30,985 nt of DNA from CAZYWA01 sp964650975 [NCBI: uncultured bacterium] (GCA_964650975.1 CAZYWA010000015.1:1-30985); one strand, 5' to 3'; counted from the stretch's first letter, positions 1 to 8,888 are shown. The notes: a model not told the origin generated them from the sequence alone. Made by a program: numbers and translations.

Positions 1-18
1 TGGGTCGGTCGGTCGCTG

Positions 19-37
19 GCGGGGGACGAGCCCCCGC
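19..37. repeat. Short hairpin at left edge, REP-like
   Basis: A 7-bp stem (19-25 GCGGGGG, 31-37 CCCCCGC) encloses the loop ACGAG and is followed by GCTACGGG. The stem-loop at 10306-10339 ends in a similar CGCTACG, so the two may belong to one repeat type. It sits just before the first gene and may be the 3' end element of a gene outside the window. GGTC is repeated three times just upstream (about 3-14). Confidence 0.45.
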
Positions 38-44
38 GCTACGG

Positions 45-2411
45 GTGTGTGTGTCGTACGTCGTGGTGCTGCTGCTCGGGATCGCGGCGAGCGGCTGCGC
101 GCCGTCGGTGAGCACGGTCGATCCCAATCCGGCCGCGCCTGGCGATACCGTCACCATCACCGGTGCCAACTTTGGCGCCGACGGTGACGGCAACACCTTC
201 ACGGTCAAGTACGACAACGCGCCGCTGACCGTGGTTTCGCGCACCGCGACGCAGATCGTCGCCAAGCTGCCGACGCCCAAGCAGGAAGGGACCTACGACC
301 TCATCGTGCAGGTCGGCGCGCTCGCGTCGCCGAGCTACGGCCACACGATCTTCACCGCGCCCCAGCCGTGGCAGAACGCCACCGCCAAGGCCGACGCGTT
401 CAAGCTGCTCTACAAGGAGCGGATGGAACGGGTGGTGCGCGCGCACAACCGCTACATGCTGATCGACGACGTGGTCCCGGCGATGACGCTCGGCGCGGTG
501 TTCGTCTCGCACCACGGCATCGACTGGGAGATCGAGGCGCATCCCAAGGACAACAACGACATCGGCTGGAGCGCCTTCAACACGTGGCAGGCCTACAAGC
601 TGTTCCACAGCCGCGAGCTGGCGCTGACGCTGATCCGCATGCTCGAAGGGCAGGTGATCGGCGGAAGCGTGTCCGGTCATTCCGGCATCACCTCGCGCGA
701 GTGGCAGCCCGGCTGGACCATGACGATCGACGGCCAGGGCGGTGGCGCCGTGAGCCGCGTCCACGACGGTCACTCGGTCGAACCAGGTGAAGCGTTCCCC
801 AGCTCGCTCGAGCACGAGATTACGTCCACGTTTTTCGGCGACGGACGCTTCACCTACCGCGTCGATCCCACCGAGACCTATTTCACGGCCGAGCCGCTCT
901 TCGCGCTCGGCTCGTACGCGGTCACGTTCGTGTTCTCGGGGCTGCCCAATTTCCTGCGCATCTCCGATTGCTGCTCCTCCTTCATGGTGAGCCAGGAAGG
1001 CCCGTACACCGGCTATTTCTGGGGCAATCACGACTCCCGCGACAACTTCCCCGATCACGCGTACGGCTACATGGCCGCGCGCGAGTGCGCGGCCGACCCG
1101 ACCATCGACGCCGACCTGCGCGCCACCTGCGCTCGCGCCGCCGCGGTCGGCAACCAAGTGGGCGATGCCGTGGTGAGCAACGGCTACAACCTGATGACCG
1201 TGGGCGAGTCGACGCCCTACGACCAGCTCATCGTCGCGGGCTCGGTACGGCCCGACGGCACCGTCGAGAACGAAGACCTGGGCTCGATGGCGTCGTGTCA
1301 GATGTCCTACATGGCCAAGGCGCTCTCGACGGCCGGCCTCTCGTCGCCCACCGAGGTCGTGCAGGCGCCTGGCTCCTACGACAACTACTTGATCGATCTC
1401 ATCTTCCAGCTCCTCAATCTGCCGCCGCCCGCGATCGTGCCGACCTGCTCGCACCTCGACGACGCGTACTTCGGCCTGAGCTGGGGCGACATCCTCAACC
1501 TGCAGCTGAACGGCACCAAGCTGATCGACCTCTTGCCGAGTGTGCTGGCGGGCGACCCGAACACGTGGCTGCCGCTTTTCCACCAGCTGGTCGATGCCGT
1601 GTCGCAGCCCGAGGGCGCGACGGCCGTGCTCATCTACTACGGCCGCCAGACCCAGAACCAAGCGGTGCTCGCGTCGTCGCAGATGACGCTGAGCGAGCTC
1701 ACCGAGCTACACCGCGCGGTCGCCCAGGCCGTGCTCGACTGGGCGAGCGGCGCGGGAGCGAATCCCTCCGAAGCCTCGTGGGCGGCCGACCAGCTCTATC
1801 GCGCGGACATCCTCGTGCACCCCTTTGGCATCGGCAGCGCCAGCTACGCCATCTCGAGCTTCAGTCCCGGCCTCAACGACGCGAATGCCTACGAATCGAT
1901 GCTGACCACGGGAGAGACGCAACCGTGGGGCCTGATGAGCGATGCGCAGATCCAGTCGTCGATCGCCTCCGAGGTCGCGAACGCCAAGCAGGAAGACCAG
2001 GACCGCTACCACGCCCGCTTCCCGGACACCCCGCCGCTCGTTCGCGCCGGCGATGCCTACCAGGCCGTCGGAGCGGACGGGCTCTACCACGACATCCCGA
2101 ACGTCTCGCACATCTGGATGGGCGGCGTGTACCTGATGCGCGAAGTGCCGATGTGCTCGCTCGCCTCGGGCGCACTCGACTGCACGTGGGCCGAGCTGGG
2201 ATGCGCGCGGCCCGACCTCGACGGCAGTCACTCCGTGGACGGCGCCGACTCGGCCCTCTTCGAGCAGGCGTGGTCGATTTACGGCCCGCCCGCGTCGGTG
2301 GCGTGCAACGCCGGAAACAACTGGTGCAACGGTGCCGACCTCGACCGGAACGGCACCCTCGACGCGGACGACCGCGCCTTCGAGCAAGCCGCGCAGGGGT
2401 GTTGGTACTGA
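45..2411 (+). CDS. Large secreted lipoprotein with TIG domain and C-terminal dockerin-like calcium loops
   Basis: A 788-residue protein starting at GTG 45. A hydrophobic N-terminus ends in a lipobox (ASGC, Cys18), so it is predicted to be exported and lipid-anchored. Residues about 19-105 look like an IPT/TIG immunoglobulin-like domain (STVDPNPAAPGDTVTITGAN, then a beta-rich stretch). Residues about 110-715 match no family I recognise; they are Trp/Tyr-rich with several Cys. The C-terminus holds two EF-hand-like acidic loops, at 724 (DLDGSHSVDGAD) and 765 (DLDRNGTLDADD), in a dockerin-type pair with Cys residues between them. This suggests a calcium-stabilised surface or periplasmic protein. 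An enzyme activity in the middle region is possible, but no catalytic motif was recognised. The start is close to the window edge and no good Shine-Dalgarno is visible, so a slightly different start is possible. Confidence 0.8.
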   Translation: MCVSYVVVLLLGIAASGCAPSVSTVDPNPAAPGDTVTITGANFGADGDGNTFTVKYDNAPLTVVSRTATQIVAKLPTPKQEGTYDLIVQVGALASPSYGHTIFTAPQPWQNATAKADAFKLLYKERMERVVRAHNRYMLIDDVVPAMTLGAVFVSHHGIDWEIEAHPKDNNDIGWSAFNTWQAYKLFHSRELALTLIRMLEGQVIGGSVSGHSGITSREWQPGWTMTIDGQGGGAVSRVHDGHSVEPGEAFPSSLEHEITSTFFGDGRFTYRVDPTETYFTAEPLFALGSYAVTFVFSGLPNFLRISDCCSSFMVSQEGPYTGYFWGNHDSRDNFPDHAYGYMAARECAADPTIDADLRATCARAAAVGNQVGDAVVSNGYNLMTVGESTPYDQLIVAGSVRPDGTVENEDLGSMASCQMSYMAKALSTAGLSSPTEVVQAPGSYDNYLIDLIFQLLNLPPPAIVPTCSHLDDAYFGLSWGDILNLQLNGTKLIDLLPSVLAGDPNTWLPLFHQLVDAVSQPEGATAVLIYYGRQTQNQAVLASSQMTLSELTELHRAVAQAVLDWASGAGANPSEASWAADQLYRADILVHPFGIGSASYAISSFSPGLNDANAYESMLTTGETQPWGLMSDAQIQSSIASEVANAKQEDQDRYHARFPDTPPLVRAGDAYQAVGADGLYHDIPNVSHIWMGGVYLMREVPMCSLASGALDCTWAELGCARPDLDGSHSVDGADSALFEQAWSIYGPPASVACNAGNNWCNGADLDRNGTLDADDRAFEQAAQGCWY

Positions 2412-2433
2412 AAGGGCTGCCGGTAACGAAGCG

Positions 2434-2464
2434 GGCCCCGCGCAGTCTAGGTTTCCGCGGGGCC
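2434..2464. terminator. Inverted repeat between convergent genes
   Basis: A 9-bp perfect inverted repeat (2434-2442 GGCCCCGCG, 2456-2464 CGCGGGGCC) lies between the plus-strand stop at 2411 and the minus-strand gene, whose stop codon (2447-2449) falls inside the loop. It could terminate transcription from both sides. There is no T-tract, so rho-independent action is uncertain. Confidence 0.5.
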
Positions 2465-3415
2465 GACGAGCTCGCAGAACTTCGCGAGGTCGATGTTGCC
2501 GCCCGAGACGATCGCGACGATCGGGCCGGAGCCGGCCTTTCCGGTCAGCGCGGCCGCCAGCGGCAGCGCGCCCGCGCCTTCCGAGATGACGCGCGCCTTC
2601 TCGGCCATCAGCCGCATCGCGCGACGGGTCTCTTCGAGGCTGACGACGATGCAGCCGTCGAGCAGTGGCTGCATTCGCTGCCACATGCGCGGGAAGACGC
2701 TCTTGCCGCCGGCGCCGTCGACGAACGACGCCTGCCACTCGGGAAAGCTCTGCGCTGAGCCCATGTCGAGCGAGCGGCTCACGGGGGCGCCGGTCTCGGG
2801 CTCGGCGCCCCACATCTTCGTGTCGGGTTTGAGTGCCTTGATCGCGCTGCCGACGCCGGTGATGAGGCCGCCCCCGCCGATGACCGCGGCCACGTCGGGC
2901 GCATCCTCGAGGATCTCGAGCCCCATGGTGCCGTGACCGGCGATGAAATCGTGATCGTCGAACGGGTGCACGAAGGTTCCTTCCACTCCCGGATACGCGC
3001 GCTCTTCGAGGGCTTTCCAGGCGACGTCGAAGGTCACGGGGATCAGCCTGGCGCCGAGCGCTTTCATGCGCTCGAGCTTCGCGGTGGGCGCCGTCTCGAT
3101 GACGACCACGGTGCACGGGACGCCCGCCTGGCGCGCCGCGTAGGCCACGCCTTGCCCGGCGTTTCCGGCGCTGATGGTCCACACGCCACGGCTGCGCTCG
3201 GCGTCCGGCAGCATCGCCACCGCGTTCGCGGCGCCGCGCAGCTTGTAGGCGTTGATCGGCTGCAGGTTCTCGAGCTTGAGCCGGATGTCCGGCTGGCCCG
3301 CGCCCAGCTCGAGGCGGATCAGCGGCGTGCGCACGATGGTCCGCGCGATGCGCTCGCGCGCGGCACGGATCTCGTCGAGAGTGATGGGGCGAACGGGTTC
3401 GAGAGCGCTCGGCAT
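2447..3415 (-). CDS. Threonine/serine dehydratase-family PLP enzyme
   Basis: A 322-residue fold-type II PLP enzyme, predicted to deaminate threonine or serine to the 2-oxo acid (threonine dehydratase or serine racemase-like). Lys58 in NAYKLRGA is the PLP Schiff-base lysine. SAGNAGQG (82-89) is the substrate-carboxylate loop, GGGG (180-183) the phosphate-binding glycine loop, and SGGNID (304-309) carries the Ser that contacts the pyridine nitrogen. There is no C-terminal ACT-like regulatory domain, so this is the short catabolic/serine-racemase-like form rather than long biosynthetic IlvA. The start is ATG 3415. It lies 150 nt downstream of the P450 on the same strand, with a hairpin between them, so co-transcription is doubtful. 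Exact substrate is not decidable from sequence. Confidence 0.9.
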   Translation of the reverse strand: MPSALEPVRPITLDEIRAARERIARTIVRTPLIRLELGAGQPDIRLKLENLQPINAYKLRGAANAVAMLPDAERSRGVWTISAGNAGQGVAYAARQAGVPCTVVVIETAPTAKLERMKALGARLIPVTFDVAWKALEERAYPGVEGTFVHPFDDHDFIAGHGTMGLEILEDAPDVAAVIGGGGLITGVGSAIKALKPDTKMWGAEPETGAPVSRSLDMGSAQSFPEWQASFVDGAGGKSVFPRMWQRMQPLLDGCIVVSLEETRRAMRLMAEKARVISEGAGALPLAAALTGKAGSGPIVAIVSGGNIDLAKFCELVGPAET

Positions 3416-3499
3416 GCCGCCGTTCTGCCACCTCGGCGTGGCGATGTCACGCGGGCCGCGGCGCGGCGCCCCCCACAGCGCGTTCGATGATCGAGGGAG

Positions 3500-3519
3500 G
3501 GCCGCGCTTCCGCGCGGCC
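3500..3519 (-). terminator. Perfect hairpin downstream of P450 gene
   Basis: An 8-bp perfect stem (GGCCGCGC/GCGCGGCC) with a 4-nt loop TTCC lies 47 nt beyond the P450 stop codon on the minus strand. It is placed to end the P450 transcript before the dehydratase gene. The adjoining CGAGGGAGG recalls the family 1 repeats. Confidence 0.45.
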
Positions 3520-3565
3520 GGTAGTTACGAACAGGCCGAGACCCCGCCCGCGGCGCCGCAGAAAC

Positions 3566-4993
3566 TCACCGCCGCGCGAGGTCGAGGAACAGCTCGTGGC
3601 GCGGGCGTGCGGTGATCGAGCCGCGCAGCTCGAGCGCGTCGAGCGCCGGGGTGTCCGAAGACGGGCGCACGTGCCAGCGAGTCAGGAGCTCGGTGAGCAC
3701 CACCTCCATCTCGATGGTCGCGAACTGGGCACCGATGCACATGCGCGGGCCGTAGCCGAACGGCAGGTACGACGCGTGCGAGAGCCGCTGCTCGAGCTGT
3801 GGCGTCCAGCGCTCCGGGTCGAACCGCCGCGGATCCGGAAAGGTGCGCGGATCGCGGTGGATGACCCAGATGGGGATGACCACGTTGGCGCCCGCCGGGA
3901 TTCGATAGCCGTCGATCACGTCGTCCTCGATCGGCTCTCGGCCCACTCCCCAGGCAGGCGGGTAGAGACGCAGCGATTCGCGGATCACCCTCCGCAATGG
4001 CTCGGTGTTCCCCTCCGCGAGCTCGCTCGCGGTCTGCTCCTGCACGTCGGGATGGTGAGCGAGGAGAAAGAGCGTGGCGTTGAGCGCGAGCCCGGTGGTC
4101 TCGTGGCCGGCGAGGAACAGCGTGAAGAGCTCGTCACGGAGCTGCTGACCGGTGAAGCTCGAGCCGTCGTCGTCGCTCGCCGCGAGCAGCATTCCCAGGA
4201 GATCGGTGGAGCGCTCGCCGTGCCACGTGCCTGGATAGCGGGCGGCCACGAATCCGAGCACGATCTCTTCCAGCTCGCGGATCGCGCGCAGGTAGCGGAA
4301 TCGCGCGGGAAACGGCCATTTTCGGAGCAGCTGGCCGGGAGCGCTCTGGGTGGCCTCGAAATACTCGGTGAGCCGCGCGAGCGCGGCCGAGGCGCGCGCC
4401 ACGGTGTCGGCGGGGATGTCGCGGCCGAAGAGCGTCCTCGCCACGATGTCGAGCGCCAGCCCCATGAGCAGCCGCTGCACCGGAGCTCGCCCGCTCTCCA
4501 AGCCCTCGGCGAACGCCCGTGCACAGGTCTCCATCCGCAACCGGTACTCGGCCAGCTGGTCGCGGTGAAACGCCGGCTGCATGAGCCGCCGCGAGCGTTT
4601 CCAGACCGGCGCGTCGGCGGTCAGAAGTCCCTGGCCGAATGCCTCGTTCCAGCCGCGAAGGACGCTGTTCTTCCGGTAGTTCGAGGCATTCCTCGCCATC
4701 ACGTGATCGACGGTGTGAGGCGCGTAGACGAAGAAGAACTCGAGCCCGAGGAACGAGAAGTGGACCAGGTCGCCGTGCACCTCGCGCAACCGCTCCATGC
4801 ACCGGAACGGGTTCGACTGGAACTCCGCGAGCATCGCGAGCTGCTCGCGCAGCCGGTGCGGACCGGGCGGGCGGGCTTGCGCGGCGCGAGCGCCGCGATC
4901 GGATGTCAGGCCACGGTCGAGCTCGGCGCCCGGCCTGAACACGGAGACAGCGTCGTGCGCGGCATCGATCCCGCGCGGGGTGAGCGTTTGCAT
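3566..4993 (-). CDS. Cytochrome P450
   Basis: A 475-residue soluble bacterial P450, a haem-thiolate monooxygenase. All diagnostic motifs are present: I-helix AGHETT (295-300) for oxygen activation, the K-helix ExxR pair Glu339/Arg342 in ESLRLYPP, FDPERW (391-396), and the haem loop FGYGPRMCIG (412-421) with Cys419 as axial ligand. There is no N-terminal membrane anchor and no fused reductase, so it must use partners encoded elsewhere. ATG 4993 was chosen over an in-frame start at 5143, because the added 50 residues are Arg-rich, unlike P450 N-termini, and would fill most of the divergent spacer. The overall style (long, ESLRLYPPAW, DPERW) is nearer fatty-acid or hydrocarbon-type P450s than the short camphor type. 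The substrate is unknown. It is transcribed away from the aldo/keto reductase. Confidence 0.93.
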   Translation of the reverse strand: MQTLTPRGIDAAHDAVSVFRPGAELDRGLTSDRGARAAQARPPGPHRLREQLAMLAEFQSNPFRCMERLREVHGDLVHFSFLGLEFFFVYAPHTVDHVMARNASNYRKNSVLRGWNEAFGQGLLTADAPVWKRSRRLMQPAFHRDQLAEYRLRMETCARAFAEGLESGRAPVQRLLMGLALDIVARTLFGRDIPADTVARASAALARLTEYFEATQSAPGQLLRKWPFPARFRYLRAIRELEEIVLGFVAARYPGTWHGERSTDLLGMLLAASDDDGSSFTGQQLRDELFTLFLAGHETTGLALNATLFLLAHHPDVQEQTASELAEGNTEPLRRVIRESLRLYPPAWGVGREPIEDDVIDGYRIPAGANVVIPIWVIHRDPRTFPDPRRFDPERWTPQLEQRLSHASYLPFGYGPRMCIGAQFATIEMEVVLTELLTRWHVRPSSDTPALDALELRGSITARPRHELFLDLARR

Positions 4994-5175
4994 GGCGAAG
5001 GGAACGGGTCTGCATCGATCGTGCCCGCGACGCGATCGAAAATGTCGAGGCGATTCAGGGAGCTGAGGGCCTTCTCGCGGGGCGGATCGTCCGCCGTTCA
5101 GCCTTCGCCGTATGGAGACCAGACGACGTCGCGCGCGGCGCACGGGGATTACACTCGCGCGCTGGAGGACCGGTC
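4994..5175. promoter_or_regulatory. Divergent spacer between P450 and aldo/keto reductase genes
   Basis: This 182-nt spacer must carry the start signals of both divergent genes unless they are leaderless. A clear ribosome-binding site GGAGG (5164-5168) stands 7 nt before the aldo/keto reductase ATG. No convincing -35/-10 pair or operator could be picked out by eye. Confidence 0.35.
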
Positions 5176-6267
5176 ATGCCCGAACCGACCAAGACCATCC
5201 CGAGCCTCGCGACCTATTCCTTACTCGGCCGCAGCGGCCTGCGCGTGAGCCCGCTCTGCCTCGGCACGATGACCTTCGGCACCGAGTGGGGCTGGGGAAG
5301 TCCCAAGGAAACGGCGTTCCAGGTGATGTCGCGCTACCTGGAGGGGGGCGGGAACTTCATCGACACCGCCGACGGCTACACCAACGGCACCAGCGAGACC
5401 TTGATCGGCGAGTTCCTGGCCGAGCGGAATCTCCGCGATTCGGTGGTGCTCGCCACCAAGTTCACGTTCAACGCGCGCGCCGGTGATCCCAACGCCGGCG
5501 GCAACGGCCGCAAGAACATCCATCGCGCGCTCGAGGGATCGCTGCGCCGGCTGCGCACCGACTACGTCGACCTCTACTGGCTGCACGCGTGGGACGGGCT
5601 GACGCCGGTCGAGGAAGTGATGCAGACGCTCGACGCGCTGGTGCGTGCCGGCAAGGTGCGCCACGTGGGCCTCTCCGACGTCCCCGCGTGGTACCTGGCG
5701 CGCGCGCAGACCATCGCCGAGCTGCGCGGGCTCGAGCGCGTGATCGCCCTGCAGCTCGAGTACTCGCTGGTCGAGCGCAACATCGAGCGTGAGCACGTGC
5801 CCGCGGCGCTCGAGCTCGGCATGGGCATCTGCCCGTGGAGCCCGCTCGCGAGCGGCATGCTGACCGGAAAGTACCAGCAGCGCGGCGCCGACATGGACGG
5901 GAAGGGCCGCCTGCAGATGATCCGCGGCGGCGGCAATCCCGGCTTCGAGAAGCTCTTCACCGAGCGCAACTGGGCGATCGTCGATCAGCTGGTCGCGATC
6001 GCGAAGGAGCTCGGCAAGAGCCCCACGCAGACGGCGCTCAACTGGATCACCAGCCGTCCCGCGGTGACGTCCACGATCATCGGCGCCACCAAGATCGAGC
6101 AGCTCGAGGAGAATCTCGGCTCGCTCTCGTTCACGATCCCGATCGAGCTGGCCGCGCGTCTCGACGAGGCCGGCCGTCCAGAGCTGGTGCACCCGTACAT
6201 CTTCTTCGCGCCGGAGCTGCGCGCCCGCATCAACGGCGGAACCACGGTGGTACGTCACCGCAGCTGA
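5176..6267 (+). CDS. Aldo/keto reductase
   Basis: A 363-residue NADPH-dependent aldo/keto reductase of the YhdN/Kv-beta-like branch, expected to reduce aldehydes or ketones in the cytoplasm. The catalytic tetrad is visible: Asp63 and Tyr68 in IDTADGY, Lys95 in LATKF, His137 in WLHAWD. Later it shows the usual strand signatures GLSDVPAW and CPWSPLASGMLTGKY, and a C-terminal cofactor region SPTQTALNW...TSTIIGATK. The ATG at 5176 has GGAGG 7 nt upstream. The gene is divergent from the P450; a shared role in oxidising and reducing a small molecule is possible but only inferred from position. Confidence 0.93.
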   Translation: MPEPTKTIPSLATYSLLGRSGLRVSPLCLGTMTFGTEWGWGSPKETAFQVMSRYLEGGGNFIDTADGYTNGTSETLIGEFLAERNLRDSVVLATKFTFNARAGDPNAGGNGRKNIHRALEGSLRRLRTDYVDLYWLHAWDGLTPVEEVMQTLDALVRAGKVRHVGLSDVPAWYLARAQTIAELRGLERVIALQLEYSLVERNIEREHVPAALELGMGICPWSPLASGMLTGKYQQRGADMDGKGRLQMIRGGGNPGFEKLFTERNWAIVDQLVAIAKELGKSPTQTALNWITSRPAVTSTIIGATKIEQLEENLGSLSFTIPIELAARLDEAGRPELVHPYIFFAPELRARINGGTTVVRHRS

Positions 6268-6383
6268 AGATTGCGGCGGGCGGCCACCCTCGCCGCGCCG
6301 TGATCGAACACGGATCGGCGGGAGCCGGTCCCTCCCTCGTGATCATTTGCCGGTCGGTCGCCGCGCTGGCACGCTCGGGCGCC

Positions 6384-8108
6384 ATGAAGCCAATCGCTGA
6401 CAAGTATCGGTACCTGGGCTTTGCCGGGGCCGTGATGCTCTCCCTCGTGCAGCTCGGTACGCCGCTCGCGCGCGCCGACGACGCCTTGCTCCTCGACGCG
6501 ATGAAGCAGGAGCTCGACCGCAGCATGAAGGAGCTGACGCTCGAGCATTACGAGCGCCCGTACTTCGTGTCGTACATGCTCGAGGAGGAGCAGGTTCGGC
6601 GGATGGGCGCCAGCGCGGGGGCCATCAACGAGGACTCGCAGTCGCGTCGCCGGCGGCTCTTCGTGGAGGTGCGGGTGGGCTCGCGGCACCTCGACAACAC
6701 CATGATCGATCCTCCCGAGCTCGATCTGGAAAGCGAGTCGAGCGACGTCTACGGGTTCCGCCAGGCGCCGCTCGACGACGATCCCGACGCGCTGCGCACC
6801 AATCTGTGGCGTCTCACCGACGCGGCCTACAAGGACGCACTGGTCGAGTTCGAGGCCAAGAAGGGGAAGCGTGTCTTCGAGGTCGATCCCAACGAAGCCG
6901 TCGACGATTTCGCGCCCCGCGACGCGGTGAAGGTGATCGAGCCCGCCGTGCCGCTCATCTTCGACGACGCTCGCTGGAGTGCGCTGCTCCGGCGCGAGAC
7001 CGGTTACCTGCGGTCGTTCCCCGATCTCACCGAGGGATCGATGGTGCTCGACGTGCGCAGCGAGCGCCGCTACTTCGTGCAGAGCGACGGCACACGCCTC
7101 GCGACCGAGGACCGTTACTGGTCGCTCTACGCCGAGGCCGACGCCACCGCACCCGACGGCATGAAGCTCTCGCGCACACGGACTTTCTATCAGCGCGAGC
7201 CCGAGATGATGCCGAGCGACGAGGCGATCCACGCGAAGATCGAGACCATGGCGCGCGAGACGCTCGACCTGCGAACCGCGCCGGTCTTGCCACCGGAAAA
7301 CGCGCCGGCGCTGCTCGATCCGTCGGGTACCGGCGTCTTCTTCCACGAAGCGGTCGGCCATCGCCTCGAAGGCGAGCGGCAGCGCAGCAAGTCGAGCGGC
7401 CAGACGTTCACCGCGAAGGTCGGCCAGCAGGTCGTGCCGACGTTCCTCTCCGTCGCCGACGATCCGACCATCCCCGCGCAGCAAGGCATGGGTCTTTACG
7501 GCCACTACCGCTTCGACGAGGAGGCGACGCCGGCGGCGCGCGCGACGCTGATCGAGAATGGCATCCTCAAGGGTTATTTGATGAGCCGCACGCCGGTTCC
7601 CGGTTTCCTCCAGTCGAACGGGCACGGCCGCTCCGACGGCAAGCGCGATCCGATCGGCCGCATGGCCACGCTGATCGTGAGCGCCAGCGAGTCGGTGCCC
7701 GAAGCACGCTTGAAGGAGATCCTGCTCGAAGAGGTGCGGAAGCAAGGAAAGCCGTTCGGTTTGATCCTGAAGGACGTGACCTCGGGCGAGACCAACACCT
7801 CGCGCGAGAATTACCAGGCGTTTCGGGCGACGCCGGGGCTCGTCTACCGGGTGGATCCGACGTCGGGCGAGGAGACGCTGGTGCGCGGCGTCGAGATCGT
7901 GGGCACGCCGCTCAGCGCCATCTCGCGCATCCTCGCGGCCGGCGATCAGATCCAGGTGATGAACGGCTACTGCGGCGCCGAGTCGGGCTACATCCCGGTG
8001 ACCGAGATCGCGCCGCCGGTGGTGGTGCAATCGATCGAGCTGCAGCGGCTCAGCACTCCGTTCCGCCGCCCGCCACTCCTGGCACCTCCGGCGCTCGCGC
8101 AGCAGTGA
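6384..8108 (+). CDS. Exported TldD/PmbA-type metalloprotease
   Basis: A 574-residue protein of the TldD/PmbA (modulator of DNA gyrase) family. The zinc motif HEAVGH is at 321-326 (His321, Glu322, His326). NGYCGAESG places Cys530 where TldD has its third zinc ligand. Unlike cytoplasmic TldD, it opens with a signal-like segment (residues about 8-31, hydrophobic, ending LARADD), so it is predicted to act outside the cytoplasm. It also has a roughly 100-residue extra N-terminal part compared with TldD of about 480 residues. The ATG at 6384 begins right at this signal sequence; the frame is open far upstream, but that part only shadows the aldo/keto reductase. No TldE/PmbA partner is next to it. 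Substrate unknown. Confidence 0.88.
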   Translation: MKPIADKYRYLGFAGAVMLSLVQLGTPLARADDALLLDAMKQELDRSMKELTLEHYERPYFVSYMLEEEQVRRMGASAGAINEDSQSRRRRLFVEVRVGSRHLDNTMIDPPELDLESESSDVYGFRQAPLDDDPDALRTNLWRLTDAAYKDALVEFEAKKGKRVFEVDPNEAVDDFAPRDAVKVIEPAVPLIFDDARWSALLRRETGYLRSFPDLTEGSMVLDVRSERRYFVQSDGTRLATEDRYWSLYAEADATAPDGMKLSRTRTFYQREPEMMPSDEAIHAKIETMARETLDLRTAPVLPPENAPALLDPSGTGVFFHEAVGHRLEGERQRSKSSGQTFTAKVGQQVVPTFLSVADDPTIPAQQGMGLYGHYRFDEEATPAARATLIENGILKGYLMSRTPVPGFLQSNGHGRSDGKRDPIGRMATLIVSASESVPEARLKEILLEEVRKQGKPFGLILKDVTSGETNTSRENYQAFRATPGLVYRVDPTSGEETLVRGVEIVGTPLSAISRILAAGDQIQVMNGYCGAESGYIPVTEIAPPVVVQSIELQRLSTPFRRPPLLAPPALAQQ

Positions 8109-8127
8109 TGGAACGAGATCGACCGCT

Positions 8128-8216
8128 CCCGCCGGAGACCGGCGGGCTCCAGCCGATTCCCTGGAACGCGCGGATCCACGGAATCCACGGGTTGGAGCGC
8201 GCCGGTCTCCGGCGCG
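8128..8216. repeat. Family 1 two-hairpin intergenic repeat, variant loop
   Basis: Two perfect 7-bp hairpins: CCCGCCG-GAGAC-CGGCGGG (8128-8146) and CGCGCCG-GTCTC-CGGCGCG (8198-8216). The two loops are complementary to each other, as in the other family 1 copies, which have AGGGAC and GTCCCT instead. It starts 20 nt after the TldD stop. TTGGAGCGCG before the second hairpin recurs in the copies near 10206 and 26200. Confidence 0.7.
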
Positions 8217-8240
8217 TCGGGATCGAAGGAGACCGATGCC

Positions 8241-8852
8241 ATGAATCGTTTCCCTGACCGCTCTTCCGTGTTGCGTCGTTTCGCGCCGGACATCCTCGTG
8301 CTCTCGATGGTCGTCGCCGCCTCCACCGCCCACGCCGACGACTGGAAAAAGCCCGGTAAGATCCAGCAGCCGCATGGAAACTGGCAGGTCCCCGGCGAGA
8401 TCCAGCAGCCCAAGGGCCCGTGGCAGCAGCCGGGTGAGATCCAGAAGCCCGGCGAGATCCAGAAGGTCGAGGAGAAGTGCCGCACGCGCTTGGTTCTGCC
8501 CGCGGACACGTTCTTCGAGTTCGACAAGGCGGAGCTCACCGCGGCGGCCGAGCAATCGCTCGCGGCGATCGAGCCGGCGGTGCGCGACCCGAAGGTCCAG
8601 CACGTGGCGATCGAGGGCCACACCGACGGCAAGGGCAGCGACGACTACAACCAGAAGCTGAGCGAACGCCGCGCCGCGGCCGTGAAGAGCTGGCTGGTAG
8701 GAAAGGGCGACGTCCCGGCGAGCACCACCACGGTCGGCTACGGAAAGTCGCACCCCGTCGCGCCCAACCAGAAGCCAGACGGGAGCGACGACCCCGAGGG
8801 CCGCGCCAAAAACCGTCGCGTCGAGATCGTGCTCTCGACCTGCGCGGGCTGA
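8241..8852 (+). CDS. OmpA-family peptidoglycan-binding protein with PGEIQ repeats
   Basis: A 203-residue exported protein with a signal peptide (1-32, ending STAHA). It then has a short repetitive Pro/Gln/Trp stretch in which PG(E/K)IQ occurs four times (38, 51, 64, 70), alternating with GNWQ and GPWQ. Residues about 86-200 form an OmpA C-terminal domain: FFEFDKAELT, IEGHTDGKGSDDYNQKLSERR (Asn137, Leu140, Ser141 and Arg144 of the peptidoglycan-binding helix) and AKNRRVEIVL. It is expected to bind peptidoglycan in the periplasm; there is no beta-barrel. Cys80 and Cys201 flank the domain and could form a disulfide. Ribosome-binding site AAGGAG (8226-8231) lies 9 nt before the ATG. Confidence 0.92.
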   Translation: MNRFPDRSSVLRRFAPDILVLSMVVAASTAHADDWKKPGKIQQPHGNWQVPGEIQQPKGPWQQPGEIQKPGEIQKVEEKCRTRLVLPADTFFEFDKAELTAAAEQSLAAIEPAVRDPKVQHVAIEGHTDGKGSDDYNQKLSERRAAAVKSWLVGKGDVPASTTTVGYGKSHPVAPNQKPDGSDDPEGRAKNRRVEIVLSTCAG

Positions 8853-8888
8853 TTCGGGCGCCCTTCGGGCCGTGCCTGCCCTTCGGAG

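Noticed and set aside
39-1661. 540-codon open frame on the minus strand
   Set aside because: Antisense to the lipoprotein gene; Arg/Val/His-rich and without motifs.
4994-5143. Upstream extension of the P450
   Set aside because: The extra 50 residues are Arg-rich, unlike P450 N-termini, and would consume the divergent promoter spacer.
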